Shown here one piece after another: positions 29,755 to 39,953 of a DNA stretch of 64,000 nt (its first letter is position 1; every line of letters starts with the position of its first letter). The notes below the pieces were generated by a model. It was not told where the DNA came from and did no database searches. It worked only from the letters and a program-made list of their open reading frames with translations. Both the position numbers and the translations under genes were made by a program. This DNA is from Streptomyces sp. 35G-GA-8 (GTDB taxonomy: Bacteria; Actinomycetota; Actinomycetes; Streptomycetales; Streptomycetaceae): the NCBI RefSeq assembly GCF_023534745.1, contig NZ_JAMHJQ010000004.1:261608-325607 (forward strand), read 5' to 3'.

Positions 29755-30987
29755 TCAGTCCACCAGCTCCCTCACCACCGCGTCCGCCAGCAGCCGCCCC
29801 CGCAGCGTCAGCACCGCACGCCCCTCGTCGTACGCCCCCCGCCGCAGCAGCCCGTCGGCCACGGCCCGCCGGGCCGCCGCCAGGCCGTCCGGCCGCAGCA
29901 ATGACAGCTCGCAGCCGTCGGACAGCCGCAGCTCCAGCAGGACGCGCTCCACCCGGCGGTCCTCCGCCGTCAGGATCTCCCGCCCCGCGCCCGGCGACCG
30001 CCCCGACGCCAGCGCCGCCGCATACGCGCCCGGGTGCTTCACGTTCCACCAGCGCACGCCCCCCACGTGGCTGTGCGCGCCCGGACCCGCGCCCCACCAG
30101 TCCGCGCCGCGCCAGTACAGCTCGTTGTGCAGGCAGCGGGCCGCCTCCGAGGTCGCCCAGTTGGACACCTCGTACCAGGAGAAGCCGGCCGCCGCCAGCA
30201 CCTCGTCCGCGATCAGATACCGGTCCGCGTGCTCGTCGTCGTCCGTCATCGGGACCTCGCCGCGCCGGATGCGCCGGGCCAGCTGGGTGCCCTCCTCCAC
30301 GATCAGCGCGTACGCGGAGACATGGTCGGGCCCCGCCCCCACCGCCGCCGCGAGCGATTCGCGCCAGTCGTCGTCGCTCTCCCCCGGCGTGCCGTAGATC
30401 AGATCGAGGTTCACATGCTCGAAGCCCGCCGCACGGGCCTCCGCGACGCACGTCTCGGGCCGCCCGGGGGTGTGCGTGCGGTCCAGGACCTTCAGTACGT
30501 GCTGCTTCGCGCTCTGCATCCCGAAGGAGATCCGGTTGAAGCCGCCCTCCCGCAGGGCCGCCAGATAGGCCGGATCCACGGACTCCGGATTCGCCTCCGT
30601 GGTGATCTCAGCGTCGTCCGCGAGCCCGAACTCGTCGCGGATCACGCCGAGCATCCGTACCAGATCGGCCGCGGCGAGCAGTGTCGGCGTACCGCCGCCG
30701 ACGAACACCGTACGGACCTGCCTCGGGTCGTCGCCCAGTACCTTCCTGGCCAGCCGGACCTCGTCGGCGAGGGTGTCCGCGTAGTTGTCGCGGGAGGCCA
30801 GGACACCGCCCGAGCCGCGCAGCTCGGTCGCCGTGTACGTGTTGAAGTCGCAGTAGCCGCAGCGGCTCGCGCAGTACGGAACGTGCAGGTAGAAGCCGAG
30901 GGGCCGGTCCGCCGCGCCCGTGAGGGCGTGCGGGGGCAGCGCGCCGGTCTCGGGCATGGGGTCGCCGTCGGGCAGTGCGGAAGGCAT
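29755..30987 (-). CDS. hemW: Radical SAM heme chaperone HemW
   Basis: This 410-residue radical SAM protein carries the C-x3-C-x2-C cluster motif YCASRCGYCDFNTYT, the GGTPTLL SAM motif and a C-terminal HemN domain. HemW proteins bind heme and deliver it to target enzymes; older annotation as coproporphyrinogen III oxidase is probably wrong because this type lacks the extra N-terminal features of HemN. It stands alone on the minus strand. Confidence 0.93.
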   Translation of the reverse strand: MPSALPDGDPMPETGALPPHALTGAADRPLGFYLHVPYCASRCGYCDFNTYTATELRGSGGVLASRDNYADTLADEVRLARKVLGDDPRQVRTVFVGGGTPTLLAAADLVRMLGVIRDEFGLADDAEITTEANPESVDPAYLAALREGGFNRISFGMQSAKQHVLKVLDRTHTPGRPETCVAEARAAGFEHVNLDLIYGTPGESDDDWRESLAAAVGAGPDHVSAYALIVEEGTQLARRIRRGEVPMTDDDEHADRYLIADEVLAAAGFSWYEVSNWATSEAARCLHNELYWRGADWWGAGPGAHSHVGGVRWWNVKHPGAYAAALASGRSPGAGREILTAEDRRVERVLLELRLSDGCELSLLRPDGLAAARRAVADGLLRRGAYDEGRAVLTLRGRLLADAVVRELVD

Positions 30988-31054
30988 GCCCCCAGTGTCC
31001 CGTACGCGACGGGTGGACCGGGCCCCGCGCCCGGTCCACCCGTCGCGCGGGGGC

Positions 31055-33145
31055 TCAGGTCGCCTGGAGCACCAGCAGCGCCACGTCGTCCTCCGGCGGC
31101 GTCTCGTCGAAGTCGTGGACGACCTGTCGTATCCGCTCCGCCACCTCCTGCGCCGTCAGCCCCACACACCCCGCCAGGGCCCGCGCGAGGCCGTCGCCGT
31201 CGTCGAGCATCCGCCGGCCGGAGCGGCGCTCGGTGACGCCGTCGGTGACGCAGAGGAGCGTGTCGCCGGGCTCCAGGTCGAAGGTGCTGCTCTCGTACGC
31301 GACCTTCTCGACGACCCCGAGCAGCATCTGCGGCTCCGCCACCGGGCGCACCGTCCCGTCCGGCCGCAGAAGCAGCGGCAGGGGATGGCCGGCGCTGGCG
31401 AGGGTGCACCGTACGGCGCCGCCCGCGCCCGGCAGCGGCATCAGCTCGCCGTACAGCAGGGACAGGAAGCGTGCCTGGCCGCCCTCGGAGGGGGACGGTG
31501 ACGACGACGGGGGCATCGACGCGGCGGACGCCACAGACGTCGCGGACGCGGCGGACGCGGCAGACGCGGCGACCATCAGGGACGCGGACTCGGCCGCCTC
31601 CGTCGCGTCGTCCAGGAGCAGCCGGTTCAGCCGGTCGAGGACCGCGCCGACCCGGTAGCCCTCGCGCGCGAGCAGTCGCAGCCAGGGGCGGGCCAGGCCG
31701 GTGACGACGGCGGCCTCGGGACCGCTGCCCTGGACGTCGCCGAGCATGAAGCACCAGCGGTCGCCCGGCGGGCACGGGAAGACGTCGTAGAAGTCGCCGC
31801 CCGCCAGACCGTCGTCGCTCGGCTCGTACACGAGTGAGCTGGCGATGCCCGGAATGCGCGCCACCTGGCTGGGCAGCAGTCCGCGTTGCAGGACCCGGCT
31901 GATGGTGACCTGACGGGTGTAGCGGCGGGCCGCGCCGATCGCGAGGCCGACGCGGCGCGCGAAGTCCTCGATGAGCGCGGTCACTTCGTCGGGGACCGGG
32001 CCCTGCCCCGGTCTGCCGAGCAGCAGCGTGCCGAGCGCGCGCCCGTTCGCGACCAGCCGGCAGGCGAGCGCCGCACCGGCCTCGGAGTCGAACCCGGGAC
32101 CGGCCTCGGAGTCGGGAGCCGAGCCGGAGTCGGGACCGGTACCGGCACCGGCACGGGATCCCTCGCCCGGCCAGGGCACCCGCACCGGGCCGCCCCTCGG
32201 TGAGACCGGTAACCGCGGCGGTTCCTTCTCCAGGATCCGGCGCAGCGGCTCGATCCTCGCCTCGTCCGCGTGCCACACCCGCGCCAGCCGGGGCACCGCG
32301 CCCTGCTGCCCGCCCTCGCCGTCCAGCCAGACCGCGCACCACTCCGCGAGCCGTGGCACCAGCAGCTGTCCGGCGAGCGCCGCGACCAGATCCTCGTCCA
32401 GCTGCCCGGCGAGCAGTTCGGACGCCTCGGCGAGGAACGAGAGGGCGCCCCGCCCGGTCCACTCGGGGTCGTCGCGCGCCGTGCGGCGCGTCGCCGGCGC
32501 GAGGATCTCGGCGGCGCGCAGCCCGCGCCGCAGGGCGGGCTCGGTCCCCTGGTCCTGCCCCGAATCCCGGCCTTCGAGCGGGAGACGGGCCCAGACGGTC
32601 TTGAGCCCGGAGCGATAGGTGATGCCCCAGCGTTCGGCGAGCGCGGCGACGAGTTGGAGCCCGCGCCCGTACTCGGGTGTGCCGGCCGGTCCCTGTCCCG
32701 CCCCGTCGCTCTGTATGGCGCGGGCGGGGTGGTGGTCGGAGACTTCGAGGACGACGGCCGCGGGCTCCTCGCCCTCCCCCGACGGGGTCCCTGACGTGTC
32801 CTCGCCGGGGTCTTCGAGCCGGCACAGCAGCTCGACGGTGGTGCCCGCGTGCACCACCGCGTTGGTGACGAGTTCGTCGACGATCAGCACCGCGTCGTCC
32901 GCGAGCAGATCGGTGCTGTGTTCCCCCGGGGAACAGCCCTCGTCCCCCTGGCAGAAGGTACAGGTGGTGAGCAGCCCGAGACTGGTCCAGTCCGCCAGCG
33001 CGGCGCGGGTGAAGCGGCGCGCGGCGGACGGCGCGAGCGGGTTGCCCGGCAGGCTGGTACGTGATGTCGACCGCGTGTCCCTCCGTAACGGCACCTGGGG
33101 TGCCGGGAGATGAAGGGTCTCGCGCGGGATCGGAATGCGCCCCAC
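31055..33145 (-). CDS. ATP-binding SpoIIE-type PP2C phosphatase with GAF domain
   Basis: The protein has 696 residues from GTG 33145 (GGAG 6 bases upstream). The order is an RsbW/HATPase domain (about 40-190, DELVTNAVVHAG), a GAF-like sensor (about 235-400), then a SpoIIE PP2C domain (GGDFYDVFPCPPGDRWCFMLGDVQGSG ... PPEDDVALLVL). Such proteins control anti-sigma/anti-anti-sigma switches in Streptomyces. Two low-complexity linkers (Gly/Ser/Asp-rich in the GAF region, Ala/Ser repeats inside PP2C) are unusual. A lone response regulator is divergent from it. Confidence 0.9.
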   Translation of the reverse strand: MGRIPIPRETLHLPAPQVPLRRDTRSTSRTSLPGNPLAPSAARRFTRAALADWTSLGLLTTCTFCQGDEGCSPGEHSTDLLADDAVLIVDELVTNAVVHAGTTVELLCRLEDPGEDTSGTPSGEGEEPAAVVLEVSDHHPARAIQSDGAGQGPAGTPEYGRGLQLVAALAERWGITYRSGLKTVWARLPLEGRDSGQDQGTEPALRRGLRAAEILAPATRRTARDDPEWTGRGALSFLAEASELLAGQLDEDLVAALAGQLLVPRLAEWCAVWLDGEGGQQGAVPRLARVWHADEARIEPLRRILEKEPPRLPVSPRGGPVRVPWPGEGSRAGAGTGPDSGSAPDSEAGPGFDSEAGAALACRLVANGRALGTLLLGRPGQGPVPDEVTALIEDFARRVGLAIGAARRYTRQVTISRVLQRGLLPSQVARIPGIASSLVYEPSDDGLAGGDFYDVFPCPPGDRWCFMLGDVQGSGPEAAVVTGLARPWLRLLAREGYRVGAVLDRLNRLLLDDATEAAESASLMVAASAASAASATSVASAASMPPSSSPSPSEGGQARFLSLLYGELMPLPGAGGAVRCTLASAGHPLPLLLRPDGTVRPVAEPQMLLGVVEKVAYESSTFDLEPGDTLLCVTDGVTERRSGRRMLDDGDGLARALAGCVGLTAQEVAERIRQVVHDFDETPPEDDVALLVLQAT

Positions 33146-33410
33146 TGCGGCTCCTGATCCGGTTCTGGCGTTGTGCCGCTTACGATCCCGACAGAGTGAC
33201 AGACGGAGCCCGCTCATACGCGCCGAGTCATGGAAGTGGACAAGATTTGACCATGAACCGGAAGCACACCGGCCGGATGCGGGTGGTATGGCGGGGGGGG
33301 CGGCGGCGTGGTGGCGACACGGGGCCCAAACCGCCGGAAGGACGTGCCAAAACGCCTCGCACAGAGCATCCTTGCCTCCCTGGCCTGAACACAGGCCCTA
33401 GGGGAGCGGG
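33146..33410. other. Divergent promoter region, PP2C and response regulator
   Basis: These 265 bases lie between the two divergent start codons. A G-rich run occurs at about 33293-33303. I see no gene and no clear operator. Confidence 0.4.
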
Positions 33411-33995
33411 ATGAGCAGGACAACAGCCACCACGGACCGGGCGAGCATCCTTCTCGTCGATGACCTGGAGGACAATCTCGACGCACTGGAAGCGGTCCTC
33501 GCCTCGCTCGACGAGCCGCTCGTACGGGCCCGTTCGGGCGAGGAGGCGGTGCGGGCGCTGCTGCGGGAGCCGTTCGCGCTGATTCTGCTGGATGTCCGGA
33601 TGCCCGGCATGGACGGCTTCGAGACCGCCTACCGGATCAAGCGGCTCGACGGCGCCAAGGACATCCCGATCATCTTCCTGAACGGTCCGGAGTCCGACAG
33701 CGGTTATGCCTTCCGGGGCTACGCCACGGGCGCGGCGGACTTCCTGACCAAGCCCTTCGACCCGTGGATGCTCCGGGCCAAGGTCAGCGTCTTCCTCGAT
33801 CTGCACCGCAAGAACCGCCAGTTGGAACGGCTGCTGGCGCGCGAGCAGGAGCATCTGGGGGAGATCACGGACCGGCTGGCCTCGATCGAGGACGAGTTGC
33901 GCGCGGGCGCTTCCGGGGGCCTCGACTCGGTGGGCAAGCAGCTGGCCCGCATAGAGGAGACGCTGGAGGAACTGCGGCGCGGCCGGGATCAGTAG
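33411..33995 (+). CDS. Single-receiver response regulator with coiled-coil tail
   Basis: This 194-residue protein has a receiver domain (about 12-130) with acidic pocket Asp17/Asp18, phospho-acceptor Asp61 in LILLDVRMPGMDG and Lys114 in FLTKPFDP. The conserved Thr/Ser that normally follows the fourth strand is Asn91 (IIFLNGPES), which may change phosphorylation signalling. Residues 125-190 are a charged helix likely to form a coiled coil. It lacks a DNA-binding domain, so its output is protein-protein; the divergent PP2C protein is the natural candidate partner. Confidence 0.9.
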   Translation: MSRTTATTDRASILLVDDLEDNLDALEAVLASLDEPLVRARSGEEAVRALLREPFALILLDVRMPGMDGFETAYRIKRLDGAKDIPIIFLNGPESDSGYAFRGYATGAADFLTKPFDPWMLRAKVSVFLDLHRKNRQLERLLAREQEHLGEITDRLASIEDELRAGASGGLDSVGKQLARIEETLEELRRGRDQ

Positions 33996-34096
33996 CGCGA
34001 CCGGCGAAGCCCCCGGCCGGGCCCACCGGCCGGGGCCCACCGGCCGGGACCCGGCCTGCCGATCCCGGCCCGCGGATCCCGGCCCGACGGCCGCCC

Positions 34097-35986
34097 TCAG
34101 GACTCCCGGGAGCCCGCGTACATCTCCTCGATCAGATCCTTGTACGTCCGCTCCACCACCGGCCTCTTGAGCTTGAGGCTCGGCGTCAGCTCACCGTGCT
34201 CGATGTCCAGATCGCGCGGCAGCAGCCGGAACTTCTTGATGGTCTGCCAGCGCTGGAGTCCCCCGTTGAGCCGCTGCACATAGCCCGCGACCAGCCGTTC
34301 GGTCGCCGGGGACGCGACCACCTCGGCGTAGGTCCTGCCCGCCAGCCCGTTCTCGGCGGCCCAGCCGAGGATGGTCGGCTCGTCGAGCGCGATCAGCGCC
34401 GTACAGAAGTTACGGTCCGCGCCGTGCACCAGGATGTTGGAGACGAACGGGCACACCGCCTTGAACTGCCCCTCCACCTCGGCCGGGGCGATGTACTTGC
34501 CGCCCGAGGTCTTGATGAGGTCCTTCTTGCGGTCGGTGATCCGCAGATAGCCGTCGGGGGACAGCTCGCCGATGTCGCCGGTGTGGAGCCATCCGTCGGG
34601 CTCCAGCACCTCCGCCGTCATCTCCGGCAGCCCGTGATATCCGGCCATGATCCCCGGGCCGCGCAGCAGGATCTCCCCGTCGTCGGCGATCCGTACCTCG
34701 GTGCCGGGCAGCGGCTTGCCGACCGTGCCGGTGCGGTACGCCTCCCCCGGGTTGACGAAGCTGGCGGCGCTCGACTCGGTCAGTCCGTAGCCCTCCAGGA
34801 TGTGGATCCCGGCCCCGGAGAAGAAGAAGCCGATGTCGGGCGCGAGCGCGGCGGAGCCGGAGACCGCGGCGCGCAGCCGGCCGCCGAACGCCTCGCGCAG
34901 CTTGGCGTAGACGAGCGCGTCGGCGGCCTTGTGCTTGGCGCCGAGGGCGAACGGTACGGAGGCCGTGCCCGTGCGCCGGAAGTTGTCCTGGGAGACCTTG
35001 GCGTATTCGCGAGCGACCCCCGCCGCCCACTGGAAGATCTTGTACTTGGCGGCGCCGCCGGCCCGCGCCTTGGCCGCGACCCCGTTGTAGACCTTCTCGA
35101 AGATCCGCGGCACGGCCGCCATATAGGTCGGCTGGACCACCGGAAGATTCTCGATGATCTTGTCGACGCGCCCGTCCACGGCGGTGACATGCCCGACCTC
35201 GATCTGTCCCGAGGTCAGCACCTTGCCGAAGACATGGGCGAGCGGCAGCCACAGGTACTGGATGTCGTCCTTGGTGATCAGTCCCGTACCGACGGTGGCC
35301 TTGGCCATGTACGACCAGTTGTCATGGGGCAGCCGTACGCCCTTGGGCCGGCCGGTGGTGCCCGAGGTGTAGATCAAGGTGGCGAGCTGAGTGGCCGTGA
35401 TGGCCGCGACCCGCTCCTTGACCGCCTCCGGACGCGTGCGCAGATACTCCGTGCCGCGCGCCTCCAGATCGGCCAGCGAGAGCACCCAGCCCTCCGGGTC
35501 CCCGTCGGCGGGGAGCGCGTCGGCGGCGTCGATCACGACGACATGGCGGAGATGCGGCAGCTCGGCCCGGCGTTCGCGCGCCTTGGCGAGCTGGGCGGCG
35601 TCCTCGGCGATCAGGACCCGGCTCTCGGAGTCGGCGAGGATGTACGCGGACTCCTCGGTGTTGGTCGAGGGGTAGACCGTGGTGGTCGCGGCGCCCGCGC
35701 ACATCACCCCGAGGTCGGCGAGGATCCACTCGACGCGGGTGGACGAGGCGAGCGCGACGCGCTCCTCGGGCAGTACGCCCAGCGCGATCAGTCCGGCGGC
35801 GATGGCGTACACCCGCTCGGCCGCCTCGCGCCAGCTCAGGGAGCGCCATTCGTCGGGGCCCTGGCCGACCGGCGCGGGTACGGGGAAGCGGTAGGCCTCC
35901 GCGTCCGGCGTGGCGCTCACGCGCTCGATGAAGAGGGTCGCCACGGAGGGCGGCCGGTTCTCGATCAGGTTCTGTGTGTCGCTCAC
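34097..35986 (-). CDS. Long-chain fatty-acid-CoA ligase (AMP-forming)
   Basis: This 629-residue adenylate-forming enzyme activates fatty acids with ATP and CoA. The AMP-binding motif YTSGTTGRPKG is at 206-216; GYGLTESSAASFVNPG, LHTGDIGELSPDGYLRITDRKKDLIKTSGGKYIAP and the C-terminal lid are intact. The substrate is probably a long-chain acid by family. Two direct repeats (36039-36065) upstream may bind a fatty-acid-responsive regulator. Confidence 0.93.
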   Translation of the reverse strand: MSDTQNLIENRPPSVATLFIERVSATPDAEAYRFPVPAPVGQGPDEWRSLSWREAAERVYAIAAGLIALGVLPEERVALASSTRVEWILADLGVMCAGAATTTVYPSTNTEESAYILADSESRVLIAEDAAQLAKARERRAELPHLRHVVVIDAADALPADGDPEGWVLSLADLEARGTEYLRTRPEAVKERVAAITATQLATLIYTSGTTGRPKGVRLPHDNWSYMAKATVGTGLITKDDIQYLWLPLAHVFGKVLTSGQIEVGHVTAVDGRVDKIIENLPVVQPTYMAAVPRIFEKVYNGVAAKARAGGAAKYKIFQWAAGVAREYAKVSQDNFRRTGTASVPFALGAKHKAADALVYAKLREAFGGRLRAAVSGSAALAPDIGFFFSGAGIHILEGYGLTESSAASFVNPGEAYRTGTVGKPLPGTEVRIADDGEILLRGPGIMAGYHGLPEMTAEVLEPDGWLHTGDIGELSPDGYLRITDRKKDLIKTSGGKYIAPAEVEGQFKAVCPFVSNILVHGADRNFCTALIALDEPTILGWAAENGLAGRTYAEVVASPATERLVAGYVQRLNGGLQRWQTIKKFRLLPRDLDIEHGELTPSLKLKRPVVERTYKDLIEEMYAGSRES

Positions 35987-36038
35987 GACATCCTCCGAGC
36001 CCGCGGCAGCGCTGCGTGACTGACCTGGTTATGTGACT

Positions 36039-36065
36039 GACAAGTAACTAACCGACGAGTAACTA
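36039..36065 (-). promoter_or_regulatory. Direct repeats upstream of the acyl-CoA ligase gene
   Basis: GACAAGTAACTA (36039-36050) and GACGAGTAACTA (36054-36065) are 15 bases apart, 53 bases before the ligase start. AT-rich repeats of this kind stand out in the GC-rich background and fit a regulator site, possibly of the TetR type. Confidence 0.5.
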
Positions 36066-36270
36066 GGATCATTGATCAGACTAGATGCCACCCGCCCGGT
36101 ACGTAAGGGGCAGCGACACGCCGCTTCATATCGAACCGCCCCAGGGGACACGGAGTACGCGAACGGGCCCCTGCGCCACGGCGCGGGACCCGTCCAGTCC
36201 GCGAATCACGCTCTGCTACTTCTTCTTCGCGCTGCTTCTCCGTGCTACTTCGTCATGCCGCTCCGTGGCA

Positions 36271-38139
36271 TCACTTCTTCGCCTTGCCGCCGGACTCGTC
36301 GCTGGAGAGCACCGCGATGAAGGCCTCCTGCGGGACCTCCACGCTGCCGACCATCTTCATCCGCTTCTTGCCCTCCTTCTGCTTCTCCAGCAGCTTCCGC
36401 TTCCGGGAGATGTCACCGCCGTAGCACTTGGCGAGGACATCCTTGCGGATGGCGCGGATCGTCTCGCGGGCGATGACCCGGGAGCCGATGGCCGCCTGGA
36501 TGGGCACCTCGAAGGCCTGCCGCGGGATCAGCTCGCGCAGCTTGGCGACCAGCCGCACACCGTACGCGTACGCCTGGTCCCGGTGGGTGATCGCGGAGAA
36601 GGCGTCCACCTTGTCGCCGTGCAGCAGGATGTCGACCTTGACGAGCTGGGCGGTCTGCTCGCCGGTGGGCTCGTAGTCGAGCGAGGCATAGCCCCGGGTC
36701 TTGGACTTCAGCTGGTCGAAGAAGTCGAAGACGATCTCGGCGAGCGGCAGCGTGTAGCGGATCTCGACCCGGTCCTCGGAGAGGTAGTCCATGCCGAGCA
36801 GGGTGCCGCGACGGGACTGGCACAGCTCCATGATCGAGCCGATGAACTCGCTCGGAGCGAGGATCGTGGCCCGTACGACCGGCTCGTGCACCGAGTCGAT
36901 CTTGCCCTCGGGGAACTCGCTCGGGTTGGTGACCGTGTGCTCCTTGCCGTCCTCCATCAGCACGCGGTAGACCACGTTGGGGGCGGTGGCGATCAGATCG
37001 AGCCCGAACTCGCGCTCCAGACGCTCCCGGATCACATCGAGGTGCAGCAGCCCGAGGAAACCGACGCGGAAGCCGAAGCCGAGGGCCGCGGATGTCTCCG
37101 GCTCGTAGACCAGGGCCGCGTCATTGAGCTGGAGTTTGTCGAGGGCGTCGCGCAGCTCGGGGTAGTCCGAGCCGTCCAGCGGATAGAGGCCGGAGAACAC
37201 CATCGGCTTGGGGTCCTTGTAGCCGCCGAGCGCCTCGGTCGCCCCCTTGTTGAGGGTGGTGATCGTGTCACCGACCTTGGACTGCCGTACGTCCTTCACG
37301 CCGGTGATGAGATAGCCCACCTCACCGACGCCGAGGCCGTCGGACGGGGTCATCTCCGGCGAGGAGACACCGATCTCCAGCAGCTCGTGGGTGGCCCCGG
37401 TGGACATCATCCGGATCCGCTCGCGCTTGTTGAGCTGGCCGTCGATGACACGTACGTAGGTCACGACACCGCGGTAGGAGTCATAGACGGAGTCGAAGAT
37501 CATCGCGCGGGCGGGCGCGTCCGCGACACCGACCGGCGGCGGTACGTCCTTGACCACCCGGTCGAGCAGCGCGTCCACGCCGACGCCGGTCTTGGCCGAG
37601 ACCTTGAGCACGTCCTCGGGCTGACAGCCGATGAGGTTCGCCAGCTCCTCGGAGAACTTCTCCGGCTGGGCGGCCGGCAGATCGATCTTGTTGAGCACCG
37701 GCACGATGGTGAGATCGTTCTCCATCGCCAGATAGAGGTTGGCGAGGGTCTGCGCCTCGATGCCCTGGGCGGCGTCCACCAGCAGGATCGTGCCCTCACA
37801 GGCCGCGAGCGAACGGGACACCTCGTAGGTGAAGTCCACGTGGCCCGGCGTGTCGATCATATTGAGGACATGCGTCGTGCCCTCGCCCTCGCCCGTACGG
37901 GGAGCCCAGGGCAGCCGGACCGCCTGGGACTTGATCGTGATGCCGCGCTCGCGCTCGATGTCCATCCGGTCGAGATACTGAGCGCGCATCTGCCGCTGGT
38001 CGACCACTCCGGTCAGCTGGAGCATCCGGTCGGCGAGCGTCGACTTGCCGTGGTCGATGTGCGCGATGATGCAGAAGTTGCGGAGCAGCGCCGGGTCCGT
38101 ACGGCTCGGCTCGGGCACGTGGAGAGGGGTCGCGGGCAC
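36271..38139 (-). CDS. lepA: Elongation factor 4 (LepA)
   Basis: This 622-residue translational GTPase remobilises or back-translocates stalled ribosomes and aids 30S biogenesis. The G1 motif AHIDHGKS is at residues 26-33, followed by [14 protein letters not shown] and the LepA-specific C-terminal domain ending in [19 protein letters not shown] 38139 with AGGA six bases upstream is chosen. It is divergent from rpsT, the usual bacterial neighbour. Confidence 0.96.
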   Translation of the reverse strand: MPATPLHVPEPSRTDPALLRNFCIIAHIDHGKSTLADRMLQLTGVVDQRQMRAQYLDRMDIERERGITIKSQAVRLPWAPRTGEGEGTTHVLNMIDTPGHVDFTYEVSRSLAACEGTILLVDAAQGIEAQTLANLYLAMENDLTIVPVLNKIDLPAAQPEKFSEELANLIGCQPEDVLKVSAKTGVGVDALLDRVVKDVPPPVGVADAPARAMIFDSVYDSYRGVVTYVRVIDGQLNKRERIRMMSTGATHELLEIGVSSPEMTPSDGLGVGEVGYLITGVKDVRQSKVGDTITTLNKGATEALGGYKDPKPMVFSGLYPLDGSDYPELRDALDKLQLNDAALVYEPETSAALGFGFRVGFLGLLHLDVIRERLEREFGLDLIATAPNVVYRVLMEDGKEHTVTNPSEFPEGKIDSVHEPVVRATILAPSEFIGSIMELCQSRRGTLLGMDYLSEDRVEIRYTLPLAEIVFDFFDQLKSKTRGYASLDYEPTGEQTAQLVKVDILLHGDKVDAFSAITHRDQAYAYGVRLVAKLRELIPRQAFEVPIQAAIGSRVIARETIRAIRKDVLAKCYGGDISRKRKLLEKQKEGKKRMKMVGSVEVPQEAFIAVLSSDESGGKAKK

Positions 38140-38342
38140 GCAGGGTCCTGATTCTTGAGACGCGCGGCGTCTCGTCTCGGGTCGACTCGGATCGATACGT
38201 AGGCTCCATGGTCCCATGGGTACGGGACTGCGCCCGGTTTGGGCCGGTCGGAGGGTGACTGGTAGCCTGAACAGCTGTGTCTCGTGCCGTCTCGGCGCGA
38301 GGCGGCTCAGTCAAGATTCACCGAACCTGAAAAGGCTCTTTC

Positions 38343-38609
38343 GTGGCGAACATCAAGTCCCAGATCAAGCGGAACAAGACCAACGAGAAGGCACGCCTGC
38401 GCAACAAGGCTGTCAAGTCGTCGCTCAAGACCGCGATCCGCAAGGCCCGTGAGGCCGCTGCCGCGGGCGACGTCGAGAAGGCCTCGCTGGCCGCTCGTGA
38501 GGCGTCCCGCAAGCTCGACAAGGCTGCCTCGAAGGGTGTCATCCACAAGAACGCCGCCGCCAACAAGAAGTCGGCGCTGGCTGCCAAGGTTGCTTCCCTC
38601 CAGGGCTGA
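38343..38609 (+). CDS. rpsT: 30S ribosomal protein S20
   Basis: This 88-residue basic, helical protein binds 16S rRNA. The sequence [20 protein letters not shown] and the C-terminal [21 protein letters not shown] are diagnostic. It uses a GTG start with GAAAAGG about 8 bases upstream. Codon use is markedly biased to AAG and CGC, as expected for high expression. A hairpin follows. Confidence 0.97.
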   Translation: MANIKSQIKRNKTNEKARLRNKAVKSSLKTAIRKAREAAAAGDVEKASLAAREASRKLDKAASKGVIHKNAAANKKSALAAKVASLQG

Positions 38610-38735
38610 GCGCTCTCTTGATTTGACCGCCGGACGGGACTCAGCGGGCCCTCTCTACCGCTCCTGACCGGCGACCCCGAACTCGCGCGCGACTGCGTTC
38701 GCCACGCGGGCGCGAGTTCACCAGGTTTGACGTCG

Positions 38736-38777
38736 AGGCCCCGGCCCCGTCCTCCCCAGGACGGGTCACCGGGGCCT
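38736..38777. terminator. rpsT/holA terminator hairpin
   Basis: Outer arms AGGCCCCGG (38736-38744) and CCGGGGCCT (38769-38777) enclose inner arms CCCGTCCT and AGGACGGG. The two-part stem is between convergent rpsT and holA. Confidence 0.75.
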
Positions 38778-38851
38778 TCGGCGCAGGCGCTCCCGGACGT
38801 CGGCGGTTGTCAGCCGTTGCCAGTGGTTGTCAGGGGTTGTCAGCCGCTGTC

Positions 38852-39838
38852 TCAGCGGTTCGAGCGGGCGGCGCGGGCGATCGCGACGACCGCCTTCTCC
38901 AGCGCGTACTCCGGGTCGTCACCGCCGCCCTTGACGCCCGCGTCGGCATCGGCGACCGCCCGCAGCGCCGTCGCCACACCGTCGGGGGTCCAGCCGCGCA
39001 TCTGCTGGCGCACGCGATCGATCTTCCACGGGGGCATCCCCAGCTCACGCGCGAGATCGGCGGGCCGGCCGCCGCGCGCGGAGGAGAGCTTGCCGATGGC
39101 CCGCACCCCCTGGGCGAGGGCGCTGGTGATCAGTACGGGCGCCACCCCGGTCGACAGCGACCAGCGCAGCGCTTCGAGGGCATCTGCGGTCCTGCCCTCC
39201 ACGGCGCGGTCGGCGACATTGAAGCTGGACGCCTCCGCGCGGCCCGTGTAGTAGCGGCCCACGACCGCGTCGTCGATCGTTCCCTCGACATCCGCCGCGA
39301 GCTGGGAGACGGCGCTCGCCAGCTCCCGCAGATCGCTGCCGATGGAGTCGACCAGTGCCTGGCAGGCTTCCGCCGTGGCCGAGCGGCCGAGCGCCCGGAA
39401 CTCCGAACGTACGAAGGTGAGCCGCTCCGCGGGCTTGGTCGTCTTGGGACAGGCGACCTCACGGGCCCCCGCCTTGCGGGCGGCGTCCAGCAGACCCTTG
39501 CCCTTGGCGCCACCGGCGTGCAGCAGGACGAGCGTGATCTCCTCGGCCGGGGCGTCGAGATACGCCTTGACGTCCTTGATCGTGTCGGCGGAGAGATCCT
39601 GCGCGTTCCGCACGATGACGACCTTGCGCTCGGCGAAGAGCGACGGGCTGGTCAGCTCGGCGAGGGTGCCGGGCTGGAGCTGGTCGGAGGTGAGATCGCG
39701 GACGTCCGTATCGGCGTCGGAGGCGCGGGCCGCCGCCACCACCTGCTGCACGGCGCGGTCGAGCAGCAGATCCTCCTGGCCCACGGCGAGCGTGAGCGGG
39801 GCGAGCGGGTCGTCGGGGGAAGCTTTTTTGGTGGCCAT
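38852..39838 (-). CDS. holA: DNA polymerase III subunit delta
   Basis: HolA opens the beta clamp in the clamp loader. This 328-residue protein has the AAA+-like fold of delta: LAVGQEDLLLDRAVQQV near the N-terminus, the ERKVVIVRNAQDL beta-strand and the helical collar domain (SSFNVADRAVEGRTADALEALRW). ATG 39838 is preferred over an upstream GTG that would add six residues. It is convergent with rpsT. Confidence 0.94.
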   Translation of the reverse strand: MATKKASPDDPLAPLTLAVGQEDLLLDRAVQQVVAAARASDADTDVRDLTSDQLQPGTLAELTSPSLFAERKVVIVRNAQDLSADTIKDVKAYLDAPAEEITLVLLHAGGAKGKGLLDAARKAGAREVACPKTTKPAERLTFVRSEFRALGRSATAEACQALVDSIGSDLRELASAVSQLAADVEGTIDDAVVGRYYTGRAEASSFNVADRAVEGRTADALEALRWSLSTGVAPVLITSALAQGVRAIGKLSSARGGRPADLARELGMPPWKIDRVRQQMRGWTPDGVATALRAVADADAGVKGGGDDPEYALEKAVVAIARAARSNR

Positions 39839-39953
39839 CGTGATCCAGGGTCGCACGGCCCACTGACACCCGGACGCATGGCTGTCGCCCTACGGTCACC
39901 GGGCCACGCGGCGCGGCCACCGCGATGAGGCACCGCCGCCACGGAGCGCGCGG

